Shown here: piece after piece, positions 1 through 6,129 of the stretch | Numbering within the stretch: the first letter of the stretch is position 1 | Layout: every line of letters starts with the position of its first letter | Assembly: GCA_024682015.1 (NCBI GenBank) | Contig: JAIKZT010000017.1 | Coordinates: 1-15,814 of the forward strand | Direction of reading: 5' to 3' | Origin: Clostridia bacterium | Lineage (GTDB): Bacteria; Bacillota; Clostridia; Peptostreptococcales; Anaerovoracaceae | Length of the DNA: 15,814 nt | Translations under genes and position numbers: made by a program | Notes under the pieces: model-generated | Told to the model about the DNA's origin: nothing | The model's database searches: none | What the model saw: the letters and a program-made list of their open reading frames with translations, nothing else

Positions 1-1
1 C

Positions 2-853
2 GCCGCGACGTGCACCGCCTTCGGATCCTTCGAGCGGGTCATCCGCTGCACGGTCTGCAATAAGGCGCTCAGTACGCAGACGGAGCCGATCGACCCGCTC
101 GGCCATACCTGGGGCGACTGGACGGTGGTGACGCCGGCGACGGAAACCTCGGAAGGCAGCGAGAGCCGTACGTGCAGCCGCTGTGGCGAGGCCGAAACGC
201 GCTCCATCCCCAAACTCAGCCACGTGCATATTCTGAAGAAGACCGAGGCTGTGGACCCGACCTGCACCGAGGCGGGAAACAGCGCCTATTGGACCTGCTC
301 GGGCTGCGGCAAGCACTTCAGCGACGCGGCGGGCTCGGAGGAGATCGAGCTGAGCGCCGCGTCCATCCCCGCGCTGGGTCACGCGTACACCGCGGCGGTG
401 ACCGCGCCGACCTGCACGGAGGGTGGCTACACCACGCATACCTGCAGCCGCTGCGGGGACAAGTATAAGGACGAAGAGACAGCCGCGCTCGGCCACAACT
501 GGAGCGAATGGATCGAAGTCTACCCGGCGAGCATCTACGAGGCGGGCAGCGAGAAGCGCATGTGCGGGCGCTGCGGCGTTACCGAGTTCCGCGACATTCC
601 GCAGCTGCCTGATCCGACCGTGCGCCTCAGCGGCAGCGCGAACGGAGATGAACTGACTTACAGCGCCGTGAACGCGCCGGACGGCAGCTTCCTGATCGCC
701 GCCCGCTACGAAGACGGTCGCCTGACGGACCTGCAGATCCTCGGCGGCGGCGCGGACAGCGGCACGCTTACCATGGGCGGCAGCGGAGCCGAATACAGCC
801 TGTTCCTCGTGGACGCCGGCGGAAAACCACTGTGCCCCGACTGGAGCAACTGA
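2..853 (+). CDS. Cysteine-rich repeat surface/secreted protein, C-terminal part (5' end outside window)
   Basis: The frame is open from the left edge, so only the last 283 residues are seen. They contain five degenerate repeats of about 40-49 residues, each with a CxxC pair (visible residues 16/19, 58/61, 99/102, 148/151, 188/191). Several units have the pattern P-T-C-T-E-x-G, then C-x-R-C-G, then A-L-G-H-x-W. This pattern is common in large exported proteins of gut Clostridia, where it follows catalytic or leucine-rich repeat regions; its function is unknown. The paired cysteines could bind a metal or form disulfides, which is inference. The last 78 residues (206-283) look like a small beta domain with 'AARYEDGRL' and end in 'PLCPDW', resembling C-terminal domains of exported carbohydrate-active proteins. 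No sortase motif or membrane anchor follows. The catalytic or binding part, and the signal peptide, would lie upstream of the window. Confidence 0.75.
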   Translation, partial: AATCTAFGSFERVIRCTVCNKALSTQTEPIDPLGHTWGDWTVVTPATETSEGSESRTCSRCGEAETRSIPKLSHVHILKKTEAVDPTCTEAGNSAYWTCSGCGKHFSDAAGSEEIELSAASIPALGHAYTAAVTAPTCTEGGYTTHTCSRCGDKYKDEETAALGHNWSEWIEVYPASIYEAGSEKRMCGRCGVTEFRDIPQLPDPTVRLSGSANGDELTYSAVNAPDGSFLIAARYEDGRLTDLQILGGGADSGTLTMGGSGAEYSLFLVDAGGKPLCPDWSN

Positions 854-859
854 CTAAAC

Positions 860-940
860 TGAGACATGGGGACGGTTCCTTGTCCCACTTTGAGACATGG
901 AGCGGTGGTTCCTAAGTTTGCAAAAGTGCCTTGTACCACT
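860..940. repeat. Decayed REP-like palindromic repeat, two tandem units
   Basis: Bases 861-887 match one arm of the perfect palindrome at 7322-7380 with a single mismatch (GAGACATGGGGACGG here, GAGACAGGGGGACGG there, then TTCCTTGTCCCA in both). The expected second arm is absent. Instead TGAGACATGG occurs again as a direct repeat (860-869 and 891-900), followed by a diverged unit GCGGTGGTTCCT and an imperfect inverted repeat ending in ACCAC near 940. The element starts 7 bases after the stop codon of the upstream gene. Confidence 0.7.
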
Positions 941-948
941 CTGCCCCC

Positions 949-1092
949 TGTGACCCGATGTGCTATTGTGCTCCATGGGGCACAGGACCATGTGACCCAT
1001 CCGGCTTTTACGCGGTGCGGGCCACATCCAAAGGGCATTTTGTGTGACCCAACCCGGTCTTTGGCCGGTTGGGTCACATTTTTATGTGACCC
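949..1092. repeat. Cluster of TGTGACCC repeats
   Basis: TGTGACCC occurs four times on the plus strand (949-956, 991-998, 1043-1050, 1085-1092) and once inverted (1071-1078). The third direct copy and the inverted copy form the hairpin at 1043-1078. Between the copies lie smaller inverted repeats, such as TGTGC/GCACA at 967-971 and 980-984. No gene is visible between 854 and 1257. The stretch looks like a graveyard of palindromic repeats, possibly a third repeat family beside the GAGACA and GAGTCA types. Confidence 0.6.
1043..1083 (+). terminator. Hairpin with T-run, probable terminator of the surface-protein gene
   Basis: A 12-bp perfect stem (TGTGACCCAACC, 1043-1054, with GGTTGGGTCACA, 1067-1078) is extended by CGG/CCG pairs with a bulge, and is followed by five T residues (1079-1083). 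It has the form of a rho-independent terminator about 190 bases past the stop codon at 853. It may equally be a repeat element that happens to end in T residues. Confidence 0.5.
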
Positions 1093-1144
1093 AGGCTGAC
1101 CGCCGGAACCGGGCTCTCAAGCGCCGTAGTGTTTCCAAAAGAAC

Positions 1145-1175
1145 AGGCCGCATCACCGCGGCCTCTTCCGAAGAG
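1145..1175. other. Two short adjacent hairpins upstream of a promoter
   Basis: AGGCCGC (1145-1151) pairs with GCGGCCT (1158-1164), and CTCTTC (1163-1168) with GAAGAG (1170-1175). They share bases, so they are alternative structures. There is no T-run on the plus strand. On the minus strand the first stem would be followed by GTTCTTTT, a weak terminator tail. They lie just before the promoter of the C69 gene; their role is unknown. Confidence 0.3.
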
Positions 1176-1214
1176 ACGGCCGCGCAGCGCGATCCACCCC
1201 TGCAGGCGCTTTTA

Positions 1215-1223
1215 TGATATAAT
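1215..1223 (+). promoter_or_regulatory. Extended -10 promoter of the C69 peptidase operon
   Basis: TGATATAAT contains a perfect TATAAT (1218-1223) with the extended -10 TG one base upstream. No good -35 is seen 16-18 bases before it (region 1194-1201 is C-rich), consistent with an extended -10 promoter. Transcription would begin near 1230, leaving a leader of about 28 bases that carries the AAGGAGG ribosome binding site. Confidence 0.65.
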
Positions 1224-1257
1224 GGCAGTAACTCAAAGCGTAAAAAGGAGGCAGCAT

Positions 1258-2766
1258 ATGAGATATGAAGGCGGATGCAGCACGGTCGTCATCGGCAAGG
1301 CGGCCAGCGCCACGGGGCGCGTGCTGGTGGGTCACAACGAGGACGACGATATCAGCCTCGTGCAGGTTCACAGCGTTCCGCGCAAAAGGCACGAGCCGGG
1401 CGAGACCGTCAGTTTCGGCGATCGGCCGGACGTGAGGATCCCCCAGGCAGCCGCGACGCTCGCGTTTTACTGGAGCGAGGTGAGGCGGCCCGGCGGCATC
1501 AGCTTCGGCGACTGCTTCTTCAACGAGTGCGGCGTGGCCATCGTCACGAATTCCTGCAATCCCGGGAAGGCGCCCGGGAAGACGGACGAGGAGCGGGAGG
1601 CCTTCCTGGCATCGCAGGGCCTGGGTTACGGCGTGCGGCGGCTTTTGGGCGAGCGGGCGCATTCCGCGCGGGAAGGGCTCGACATCATCATCGAACTGGT
1701 GGAGAAGTACGGCTATTTCTCCGGGCGCTGCTATCAGATCGCGGACAAGGACGAGTGCTGGGCGGTGCAGCTGACCCGCGGCAAATACCTCGTGGCCAAG
1801 CGCATCCCGGACGACCACGTGTACTTCATGCCCAATCACTACACGATCCACGCGCTCGAGTCCTCCGACAAAGAGAATTTCTATTACACGCCCGGGATCG
1901 TGGAGAACGCCATCGAAAACGGCTGGTACAGGCCGGCCGTTCCCGGCGATTACAGCGACTTCGACTTCGCGGCGGCCTACCAGACCGAGGGCGAGCGGCC
2001 GTACAACACGATGCGCACGCGCAACGCCTGGCCCATCCTCGGCTTTGAGACCGAGTGGCTGGCGAGCGAGGCTGCCGGCTGCGTGCGGCCCTTCAGTTTC
2101 AAGGCGCATCGCAAATACACGATAGACGATTGCAAGGCGCTGCTGCGCACGCACTACGAGGGAAGGGAGGATTCGCTGGCCAGGGCGGACGCGAATGGCG
2201 GGGTCACCTACCCCTGTGACCCGCACCAGACCCTCGACGACCCGTACACGATCTGCTGCGGCAGCACGGTGGAGAGCACCGTGTTCGACTTCGCGGACGA
2301 TCCGGCGGCCTGCTGCATGTACCGCACCTGGCGCAAGCCCTGCACGAACCCCTACGTGCCCATTTTCCTCGGACAGCTGAAGGCGCTGCCCGGCTATGCC
2401 TGGATGACCGCGGACGAAGCCGACGCCACGCACTTCGACCCGCCTGCCGAGGAGTTTCAGTACCGCCCGGACGCGGCCTACTGGAACGCGCAGAACCTGA
2501 TCTGGCAGACCGAGCTGGATTACGGTTTCGCGCGCGGCATCCTCGCGCCCGAGATCGAGCGCATCGAGAAGGGCTGGGACGAGGAGGTCCGCGCCGCCCG
2601 CGCGCGCTACGAAGAACTGAAGGCGCAGGATGCCCAGCTGGCTGCGGCCTATCTGAGCAGCTTTTCCGAAGCGAAGGCCATCTTCGCCTCGCACTGGCTG
2701 CTGCGCATGACCCAGGCCATCGGCGACAGGCGCTACCGCCGCAATCAGGGACTGCCGGAGGAATGA
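1258..2766 (+). CDS. C69 family peptidase (dipeptidase, Ntn-hydrolase)
   Basis: A 502-residue protein starting MRYEGGC-STVVIGKAASATG. The segment 'CSTVVIGKAAS...GHNEDDD' corresponds to the N-terminal signature of peptidase family C69 (Lactobacillus dipeptidase A, secernins). In this family a short propeptide is removed and the exposed Cys acts as nucleophile; here that would be Cys7 after a six-residue propeptide. Asn27-Glu28-Asp29 is the conserved 'NED'. The length fits the family. No signal peptide is visible, so it is probably cytoplasmic and cleaves dipeptides. The start is set by AAGGAGG eight bases upstream; the frame is open back to 1129, but the added residues do not look like C69 and would cross the promoter. 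It is the first gene of a cluster with the thioredoxin lipoprotein four bases downstream, a link whose meaning is unclear. Confidence 0.9.
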   Translation: MRYEGGCSTVVIGKAASATGRVLVGHNEDDDISLVQVHSVPRKRHEPGETVSFGDRPDVRIPQAAATLAFYWSEVRRPGGISFGDCFFNECGVAIVTNSCNPGKAPGKTDEEREAFLASQGLGYGVRRLLGERAHSAREGLDIIIELVEKYGYFSGRCYQIADKDECWAVQLTRGKYLVAKRIPDDHVYFMPNHYTIHALESSDKENFYYTPGIVENAIENGWYRPAVPGDYSDFDFAAAYQTEGERPYNTMRTRNAWPILGFETEWLASEAAGCVRPFSFKAHRKYTIDDCKALLRTHYEGREDSLARADANGGVTYPCDPHQTLDDPYTICCGSTVESTVFDFADDPAACCMYRTWRKPCTNPYVPIFLGQLKALPGYAWMTADEADATHFDPPAEEFQYRPDAAYWNAQNLIWQTELDYGFARGILAPEIERIEKGWDEEVRAARARYEELKAQDAQLAAAYLSSFSEAKAIFASHWLLRMTQAIGDRRYRRNQGLPEE

Positions 2767-2770
2767 TATC

Positions 2771-3409
2771 ATGAAGAGAACGAACGATACGAGATTGCTG
2801 GCTCTGCTGCTGGCGCTGCTGCTGGCAGCGGGAAGTCTGGCCGGTTGCACGGCTTCACAGCAGGACGCGGGCCTTCCCGCGGAAAACGCGCCGGAGGAAA
2901 GCGCCGGGATCGAGCTGAACACCGAGGGCGAGGAGCTTGCGCCGACGGACGAATTCGTCAGCCCGAAGAGCTTTTCCGCGAAGACGATGGATGGGCTTAC
3001 GCTGGACAGCGCCGAGGTCTTCGGCGGCTTCGACGTGACCGCCATCAACATCTGGGCCACCTGGTGTCCGCCCTGCGTGGGTGAGATGCCGGACCTGGCC
3101 GCCTATGAAAAGACGCTGGGGGACCGCGTGCAGCTCATCACGTACTGCATCGACGGGGAGACCGCCGCGGAGAGCGCCGAGGCGCTGCTGAAGGACGCGG
3201 GCTATGAGGGGGTCACTCTGGTGAGCGCGGACGGAGACTTCGAGGCCCTGCTGCAGCAGCTGCAGTACGTGCCCACGACGATCTTCGTCGCGGAAGACGG
3301 CACGCTGCTGACCGACCTGATGATCGGCAGCCCCCAGGATTTTGCGGCCATGTACGACGAGTACTTCAACGCGGCGCTGCGCATCCTGGGAAAGCCCGAA
3401 CTGGAGTAG
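2771..3409 (+). CDS. TlpA/ResA-like thioredoxin-fold lipoprotein
   Basis: A 212-residue exported protein. The N terminus has basic residues, a Leu/Ala-rich hydrophobic core and a lipobox LAGC with Cys26, so it should be a membrane-anchored lipoprotein facing the outside. A Glu/Ala-rich linker (27-66) precedes a thioredoxin fold with the active site W-C-P-P-C (Cys99, Cys102) in 'NIWATWCPPC', the usual AhpC-TSA/TlpA form. A cis-proline lies in 'YVPTTIF'. Known relatives reduce or oxidise extracytoplasmic disulfides, for example in cytochrome maturation or repair of oxidised proteins. No cytochrome genes are nearby. The neighbours (CXXC mini-protein and 4Fe-4S membrane protein) suggest that it receives electrons through the membrane. 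A GGAGG (2757-2761) inside the end of the C69 gene serves as its ribosome binding site. Confidence 0.9.
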   Translation: MKRTNDTRLLALLLALLLAAGSLAGCTASQQDAGLPAENAPEESAGIELNTEGEELAPTDEFVSPKSFSAKTMDGLTLDSAEVFGGFDVTAINIWATWCPPCVGEMPDLAAYEKTLGDRVQLITYCIDGETAAESAEALLKDAGYEGVTLVSADGDFEALLQQLQYVPTTIFVAEDGTLLTDLMIGSPQDFAAMYDEYFNAALRILGKPELE

Positions 3410-3412
3410 CGG

Positions 3413-3574
3413 ATGGCTGGCGGAAAGCTTACGAAAAAGAGGAAAAACGCGCTGCGCCTGGCCGTGTTTGCGGCAGGCGCGGCTTTTCTTGCCATAGGGC
3501 TATGGCGCGGCGAATTCGCGGACGTGCTGCAGAAGGCGGTGAGGATATGCCTGGAATGCATCGGGATCGGGTAG
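3413..3574 (+). CDS. CD1871A family CXXC-motif small membrane protein
   Basis: A 53-residue protein: basic N terminus (KLTKKRK), one membrane segment (about residues 14-30, LRLAVFAAGAAFLAIGLW), a short 'RGEF' segment, and the C-terminal motif ICLECIGIG with a C-x-x-C (Cys46, Cys49). This matches what I know of the CD1871A-type mini-proteins found between a TlpA-like protein and a NapH-like 4Fe-4S protein in Clostridia. The GGAG of the upstream stop region (3403-3406) lies six bases before the ATG. Its 3' end overlaps the start of the next gene, so translation is probably coupled. The CXXC pair, which lies after the membrane segment, probably passes electrons or thiols between the iron-sulfur protein and the thioredoxin; this is inferred from context. 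Confidence 0.85.
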   Translation: MAGGKLTKKRKNALRLAVFAAGAAFLAIGLWRGEFADVLQKAVRICLECIGIG

Positions 3575-4473
3575 GGCGCTTTGGTCCGCGGGATCCGAAG
3601 AAGTCCGGCCGCGTCCGCCTCGCCCTGCAGGCTGGCTTTGCCGCGCTGCTGAACGGCTATGCGGCAGGCTTTGCGAAGGGAAGGATCTTTACGGGCGCTT
3701 CCAAAGGCGTCTGCGTGCCCGTACTGAACTGCTATTCCTGCCCGGGCGCGCTGGGCGCGTGTCCCATCGGCAGCCTGCAGGCAGTCGCGGGCGGGCGGTC
3801 AAAGTCCGTGTCCTTTTACGTGCTTGGTTTCCTCATGCTCTTCGGACTCGTCTTCGGGCGCCTGCTCTGCGGCTTCGTGTGCCCGTTCGGCTTTGTGCAG
3901 GACCTGCTCGCAAAGATCCCCGTAAAGCGCCGGAAGGTGCCGGAAAAGATCGACCGGCCGGCAAGGTTCATCAAATACGCCATGCTGGCGGGCGTGCTGG
4001 TCCTTCCGGCCCTGGTGAGCGCTGCGGGCGGGGCGGCTTCCCCATACTTCTGCAAGTTTTTCTGTCCGGCGGGAACGCTCGAGGGTGGGCTGCCGCTGCT
4101 TCTGGCGGACGGAAGGCTGCGGTCCCTTGCGGGCGCGCTGCTGGGCTGGAAGGCCTTCGTGCTGCTGGCCGTTGTCCTCGGAAGCGTGTTCATCCCGCGC
4201 TTCTTCTGCCGCTATTTCTGCCCGCTCGGCGCGTTTTACAGCCTGTTTTCCCGCTTTTCGCTTTACCAGCTGAAGCTGAACGAGTCCGCATGCATCGGCT
4301 GCGGGCGGTGCGAGGCGGTCTGTCCCATGGCTGTGCGGGTCACGGCGGGGAAGGACGACGGCGAGTGCATCCGCTGCGGCAAGTGCCGGGACGCCTGCCC
4401 GGCGGGAGCGATCTGCCTGGGATTTGAACGTGAGTCAGGGGACGTTTCCGCTGACTCTGGGGCCGGAACGTGA
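3556..4473 (+). CDS. NapH/YccM-like polytopic 4Fe-4S membrane protein
   Basis: A 305-residue protein (from ATG 3556) with about four membrane segments (roughly 22-40, 85-104, 140-158, 198-216). It has CVPVLNCYSCP...GACPIG (Cys53, 59, 62, 69), three C-x3-C(P) pairs at membrane borders (105/109, 166/170, 218/222) as in Fer4_5 proteins, and two C-terminal ferredoxin motifs CxxCxxCxxxCP (246-256 and 271-281), enough for two 4Fe-4S clusters. Such proteins move electrons across or along the membrane. With the two upstream genes it probably feeds an exported thiol-disulfide system. The start is uncertain: ATG 3556 has GAGGA ten bases upstream, whereas ATG 3547 would have almost no spacing. The last 13-14 residues and the stop are encoded by a palindromic repeat (4431-4498), so the native C terminus was probably near residue 291. 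Confidence 0.85.
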   Translation: MHRDRVGRFGPRDPKKSGRVRLALQAGFAALLNGYAAGFAKGRIFTGASKGVCVPVLNCYSCPGALGACPIGSLQAVAGGRSKSVSFYVLGFLMLFGLVFGRLLCGFVCPFGFVQDLLAKIPVKRRKVPEKIDRPARFIKYAMLAGVLVLPALVSAAGGAASPYFCKFFCPAGTLEGGLPLLLADGRLRSLAGALLGWKAFVLLAVVLGSVFIPRFFCRYFCPLGAFYSLFSRFSLYQLKLNESACIGCGRCEAVCPMAVRVTAGKDDGECIRCGKCRDACPAGAICLGFERESGDVSADSGAGT

Positions 4474-4506
4474 GTCAGCGGAAACGTCCCCTGACTCAGA
4501 ATTTTT
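4431..4506. repeat. Perfect 27-bp inverted repeat (REP-like), GAGTCA type, with T-run
   Basis: Arms 4431-4457 and 4472-4498 are exact reverse complements (TGAGTCAGGGGACGTTTCC followed by GCTGACTC), separated by 14 bases. Each arm is itself an imperfect palindrome (GAGTCAG...CTGACTC). GAACGTGAGTCAG also occurs as a direct repeat (4426-4438 and 4466-4478). The sequence after the stem contains ATTTTT (4501-4506), so it can act as a terminator for the upstream operon. The core GGGGACG-TTTCC matches the GGGGACG-GTTCC core of the element at 7322-7380, so the two are variants of one family. Confidence 0.85.
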
Positions 4507-4552
4507 AATCGTTTTCTAATTTTCCTCCTATGGGTCTTTCATTTTCGTCCTG

Positions 4553-4558
4553 TATGAT
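4553..4558 (+). promoter_or_regulatory. Possible -10 (TATGAT) for the DUF4342-two-component operon
   Basis: TATGAT lies in an AT-richer stretch (4499-4560) between the inverted repeat and the next gene. No convincing -35 is seen at the usual distance. It would leave a leader of about 55 bases ending in GGAGG (4608-4612 area) before the ATG at 4620. Confidence 0.25.
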
Positions 4559-4619
4559 GGGACCATCAAAAGGGGCTGACATAGCCGAGAACAGACAAGA
4601 CCTGTGAGGAGGAATAAAC

Positions 4620-5303
4620 ATGGATACTTACGAAATGGACAGACTGGAAAAGGTAGAACAGCTCGTAGCCAAGGCTGGCTGCAGCTATGCGGAAGCGAAG
4701 GAAGCGCTCGAAAAGAGCGAATGGAACGTGCTCGACGCCATCGTCCTCCTGGAGAGCGAAGGCAAGGCCAAGGCGAGCAGCGCCTCGTTCAGCGCGGGAA
4801 GCGCCCAGCAGGCGCCCAAGGCCGGCACCTACGTAGAACCCGAGGTGATCCGTTCCGAAGATGCCGAGAGCATCCGCCCCGAGGGATTCGGCCCCGGAAA
4901 CGGCAATACCGGTTACGGCAACGGACGGCTGGGGGACGACGCCCGTTACTACGGCAGAAAGACCGGCGGCGCGGTCAAGGGGTTCTTCGCGAAGGCGAAG
5001 GAAGTCCTGACGGAGAACCGCATGACCATCTTCAGCCGCAGCGGCAACCAGGTCCTGCGCGTGCCCGTGTGGGTGCTGCTGATCCTGCTCATCCTGTGGT
5101 TCTGGGCCACGCTGATCACCGCCGCCGTCATGATGGTCTTCGGCTGCTCCTTCCACTTCGAAGGCCGCGATTTCGGCAAGGCATCCGTGAACGACACCAT
5201 GGACAGGGCGTCCCAGTCCATGTATGACGCCGGCCAGCGCGTCAAGGACGAGTTCTTCAGCAAAGGGGAGCAGAAGAACGGCGAAGGTCCTGACCAGCAG
5301 TAA
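4620..5303 (+). CDS. UBA-like / DUF4342 membrane protein
   Basis: A 227-residue protein in three parts. Residues 1-47 form a UBA/TS-N-like three-helix domain (EKVEQLVAKAGCSYAEAKEA...W-N-V-L-D-A-I), as in elongation factor Ts and NAC-type proteins. Residues 50-120 are a low-complexity Gly/Ala/Ser linker. Residues 130-215 match the DUF4342 pattern: 'NRMTIFSRSGNQVLRVPVW', one strong membrane segment (148-176), then an amphipathic tail with 'DRASQSMYDAGQRVKDEF'. The function of DUF4342 is unknown. The gene lies directly upstream of a response regulator and kinase (139-base gap), so it may be regulated by, or modulate, that pair; this is inference. The ribosome binding site is GAGGAGG, about seven bases before the ATG. 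The Gly-rich linker suggests a tethered head on the cytoplasmic side. Confidence 0.8.
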   Translation: MDTYEMDRLEKVEQLVAKAGCSYAEAKEALEKSEWNVLDAIVLLESEGKAKASSASFSAGSAQQAPKAGTYVEPEVIRSEDAESIRPEGFGPGNGNTGYGNGRLGDDARYYGRKTGGAVKGFFAKAKEVLTENRMTIFSRSGNQVLRVPVWVLLILLILWFWATLITAAVMMVFGCSFHFEGRDFGKASVNDTMDRASQSMYDAGQRVKDEFFSKGEQKNGEGPDQQ

Positions 5304-5383
5304 GGCCCGGCAGGGTTTGCAGCAAAAGGGGTTTCACACGAAAGCCGCAAGGGTGACCGCAGACAGGTTTCCGAAGGCGACAT

Positions 5384-5428
5384 AAAAAAACAAGGCGACC
5401 GCCCCGGACTTTCCAGGGCGGCTTCGCC
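5384..5428 (-). terminator. Terminator-like hairpin facing the minus strand
   Basis: Bases 5394-5404 pair with 5416-5428 (GGCGA with TCGCC, CCGCCC with GGGCGG, a CT bulge), plus GG/CC near the loop. Read on the minus strand the stem is followed by TTGTTTTTTT (complement of 5384-5393), a textbook rho-independent shape. There is no minus-strand gene to the right for it to end. On the plus strand the same stem lies just before the AGGAG (5431-5435) of the response regulator, so it could also be a leader structure affecting translation. Confidence 0.45.
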
Positions 5429-5442
5429 ATAGGAGAAGGCTT

Positions 5443-6129
5443 ATGGCAAGCAACATACTGATCGTGGAAGACGAGGCGAAGATCGCGCGGTTCATCGAGC
5501 TGGAGCTGGCGCACGAGGGGTACCGCTGTGAAAAAGCGGAGGACGGCCGCACGGGGCTGGAACTGGCGGAGAGCGGCCGGTTCGACCTGGTGCTGCTGGA
5601 CATCATGCTGCCGCAGCTCAACGGACTGGAGGTGCTGCGGCGCCTGCGAAAGACGTCCGACGTGCCCGTGATCGTGCTCACCGCGCGGGATGCGGTCATG
5701 GACAAGGTATCGGGCCTGGACATGGGCGCGGACGACTATGTGACGAAGCCCTTCGCCATCGAGGAGCTGCTGGCGCGCATCCGCCTGGCCCTGCGGCGCA
5801 GGGGATCCGCGAAGGCGGCCGAAGAAGTCCTGTCCGCCGGCGGGCTCACCCTGTCCGTGCCTCGCCACGAGGTGAAGTTCGGCGGAACGGACATCGACCT
5901 GACGAGCCGCGAGTTCGCGCTGCTGCAGGTGCTGCTGGAGAACAAGAACGTCGTGCTGTCGCGCGACAGCCTGCTGGAGAAGGTCTGGGGGTTCGATTTT
6001 CTGGGGGAGACGAACGTCGTCGACGTCTACGTGCGCTACCTGCGCAGCAAGATCGACAGCGTATTCGGGGTGAACCTCATCCAGACGGTGCGGGGCGTGG
6101 GATACGTCATCCGCGAGGGCAATGAGTAG
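5443..6129 (+). CDS. OmpR/PhoB-type response regulator
   Basis: A 228-residue transcription factor with a receiver domain (about 4-115) and a winged-helix trans_reg_C domain (about 125-226). Key receiver residues are present: acidic pair Glu9/Asp10, phosphorylated Asp53 in 'LVLLDIMLP', Thr80 in 'VIVLTA', and Lys102 in 'TKPF'. The DNA-binding half has the typical 'LTSREFALLQVLLEN', 'VLSRDSLLEKVWG' and 'VDVYVRYLRSKID...IQTVRGVGYVI'. It overlaps the following kinase gene by eight bases, so the pair should be translated together. Sequence style is close to the ArlR/CsrR subgroup. The stimulus and targets cannot be read from the sequence; the upstream DUF4342 gene is a reasonable candidate target. 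Confidence 0.95.
   Translation: MASNILIVEDEAKIARFIELELAHEGYRCEKAEDGRTGLELAESGRFDLVLLDIMLPQLNGLEVLRRLRKTSDVPVIVLTARDAVMDKVSGLDMGADDYVTKPFAIEELLARIRLALRRRGSAKAAEEVLSAGGLTLSVPRHEVKFGGTDIDLTSREFALLQVLLENKNVVLSRDSLLEKVWGFDFLGETNVVDVYVRYLRSKIDSVFGVNLIQTVRGVGYVIREGNE

Noticed and set aside
860..1092. CRISPR array
   Set aside because: Repeats are short, irregularly spaced, palindromic and partly inverted, with no uniform spacers and no cas genes.
1129..1257. N-terminal extension of the C69 peptidase from GTG 1129
   Set aside because: It would include the TATAAT promoter box, lacks a ribosome binding site, and would move the catalytic Cys away from the N terminus where the family needs it.
1153..3060. 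Long open frame of 635 codons on the minus strand opposite the C69 and thioredoxin genes
   Set aside because: Composition is Arg/Ala/Val-rich and shows no recognisable motif; it is the mirror of GC-rich coding DNA with clear C69 and TlpA signatures on the plus strand.
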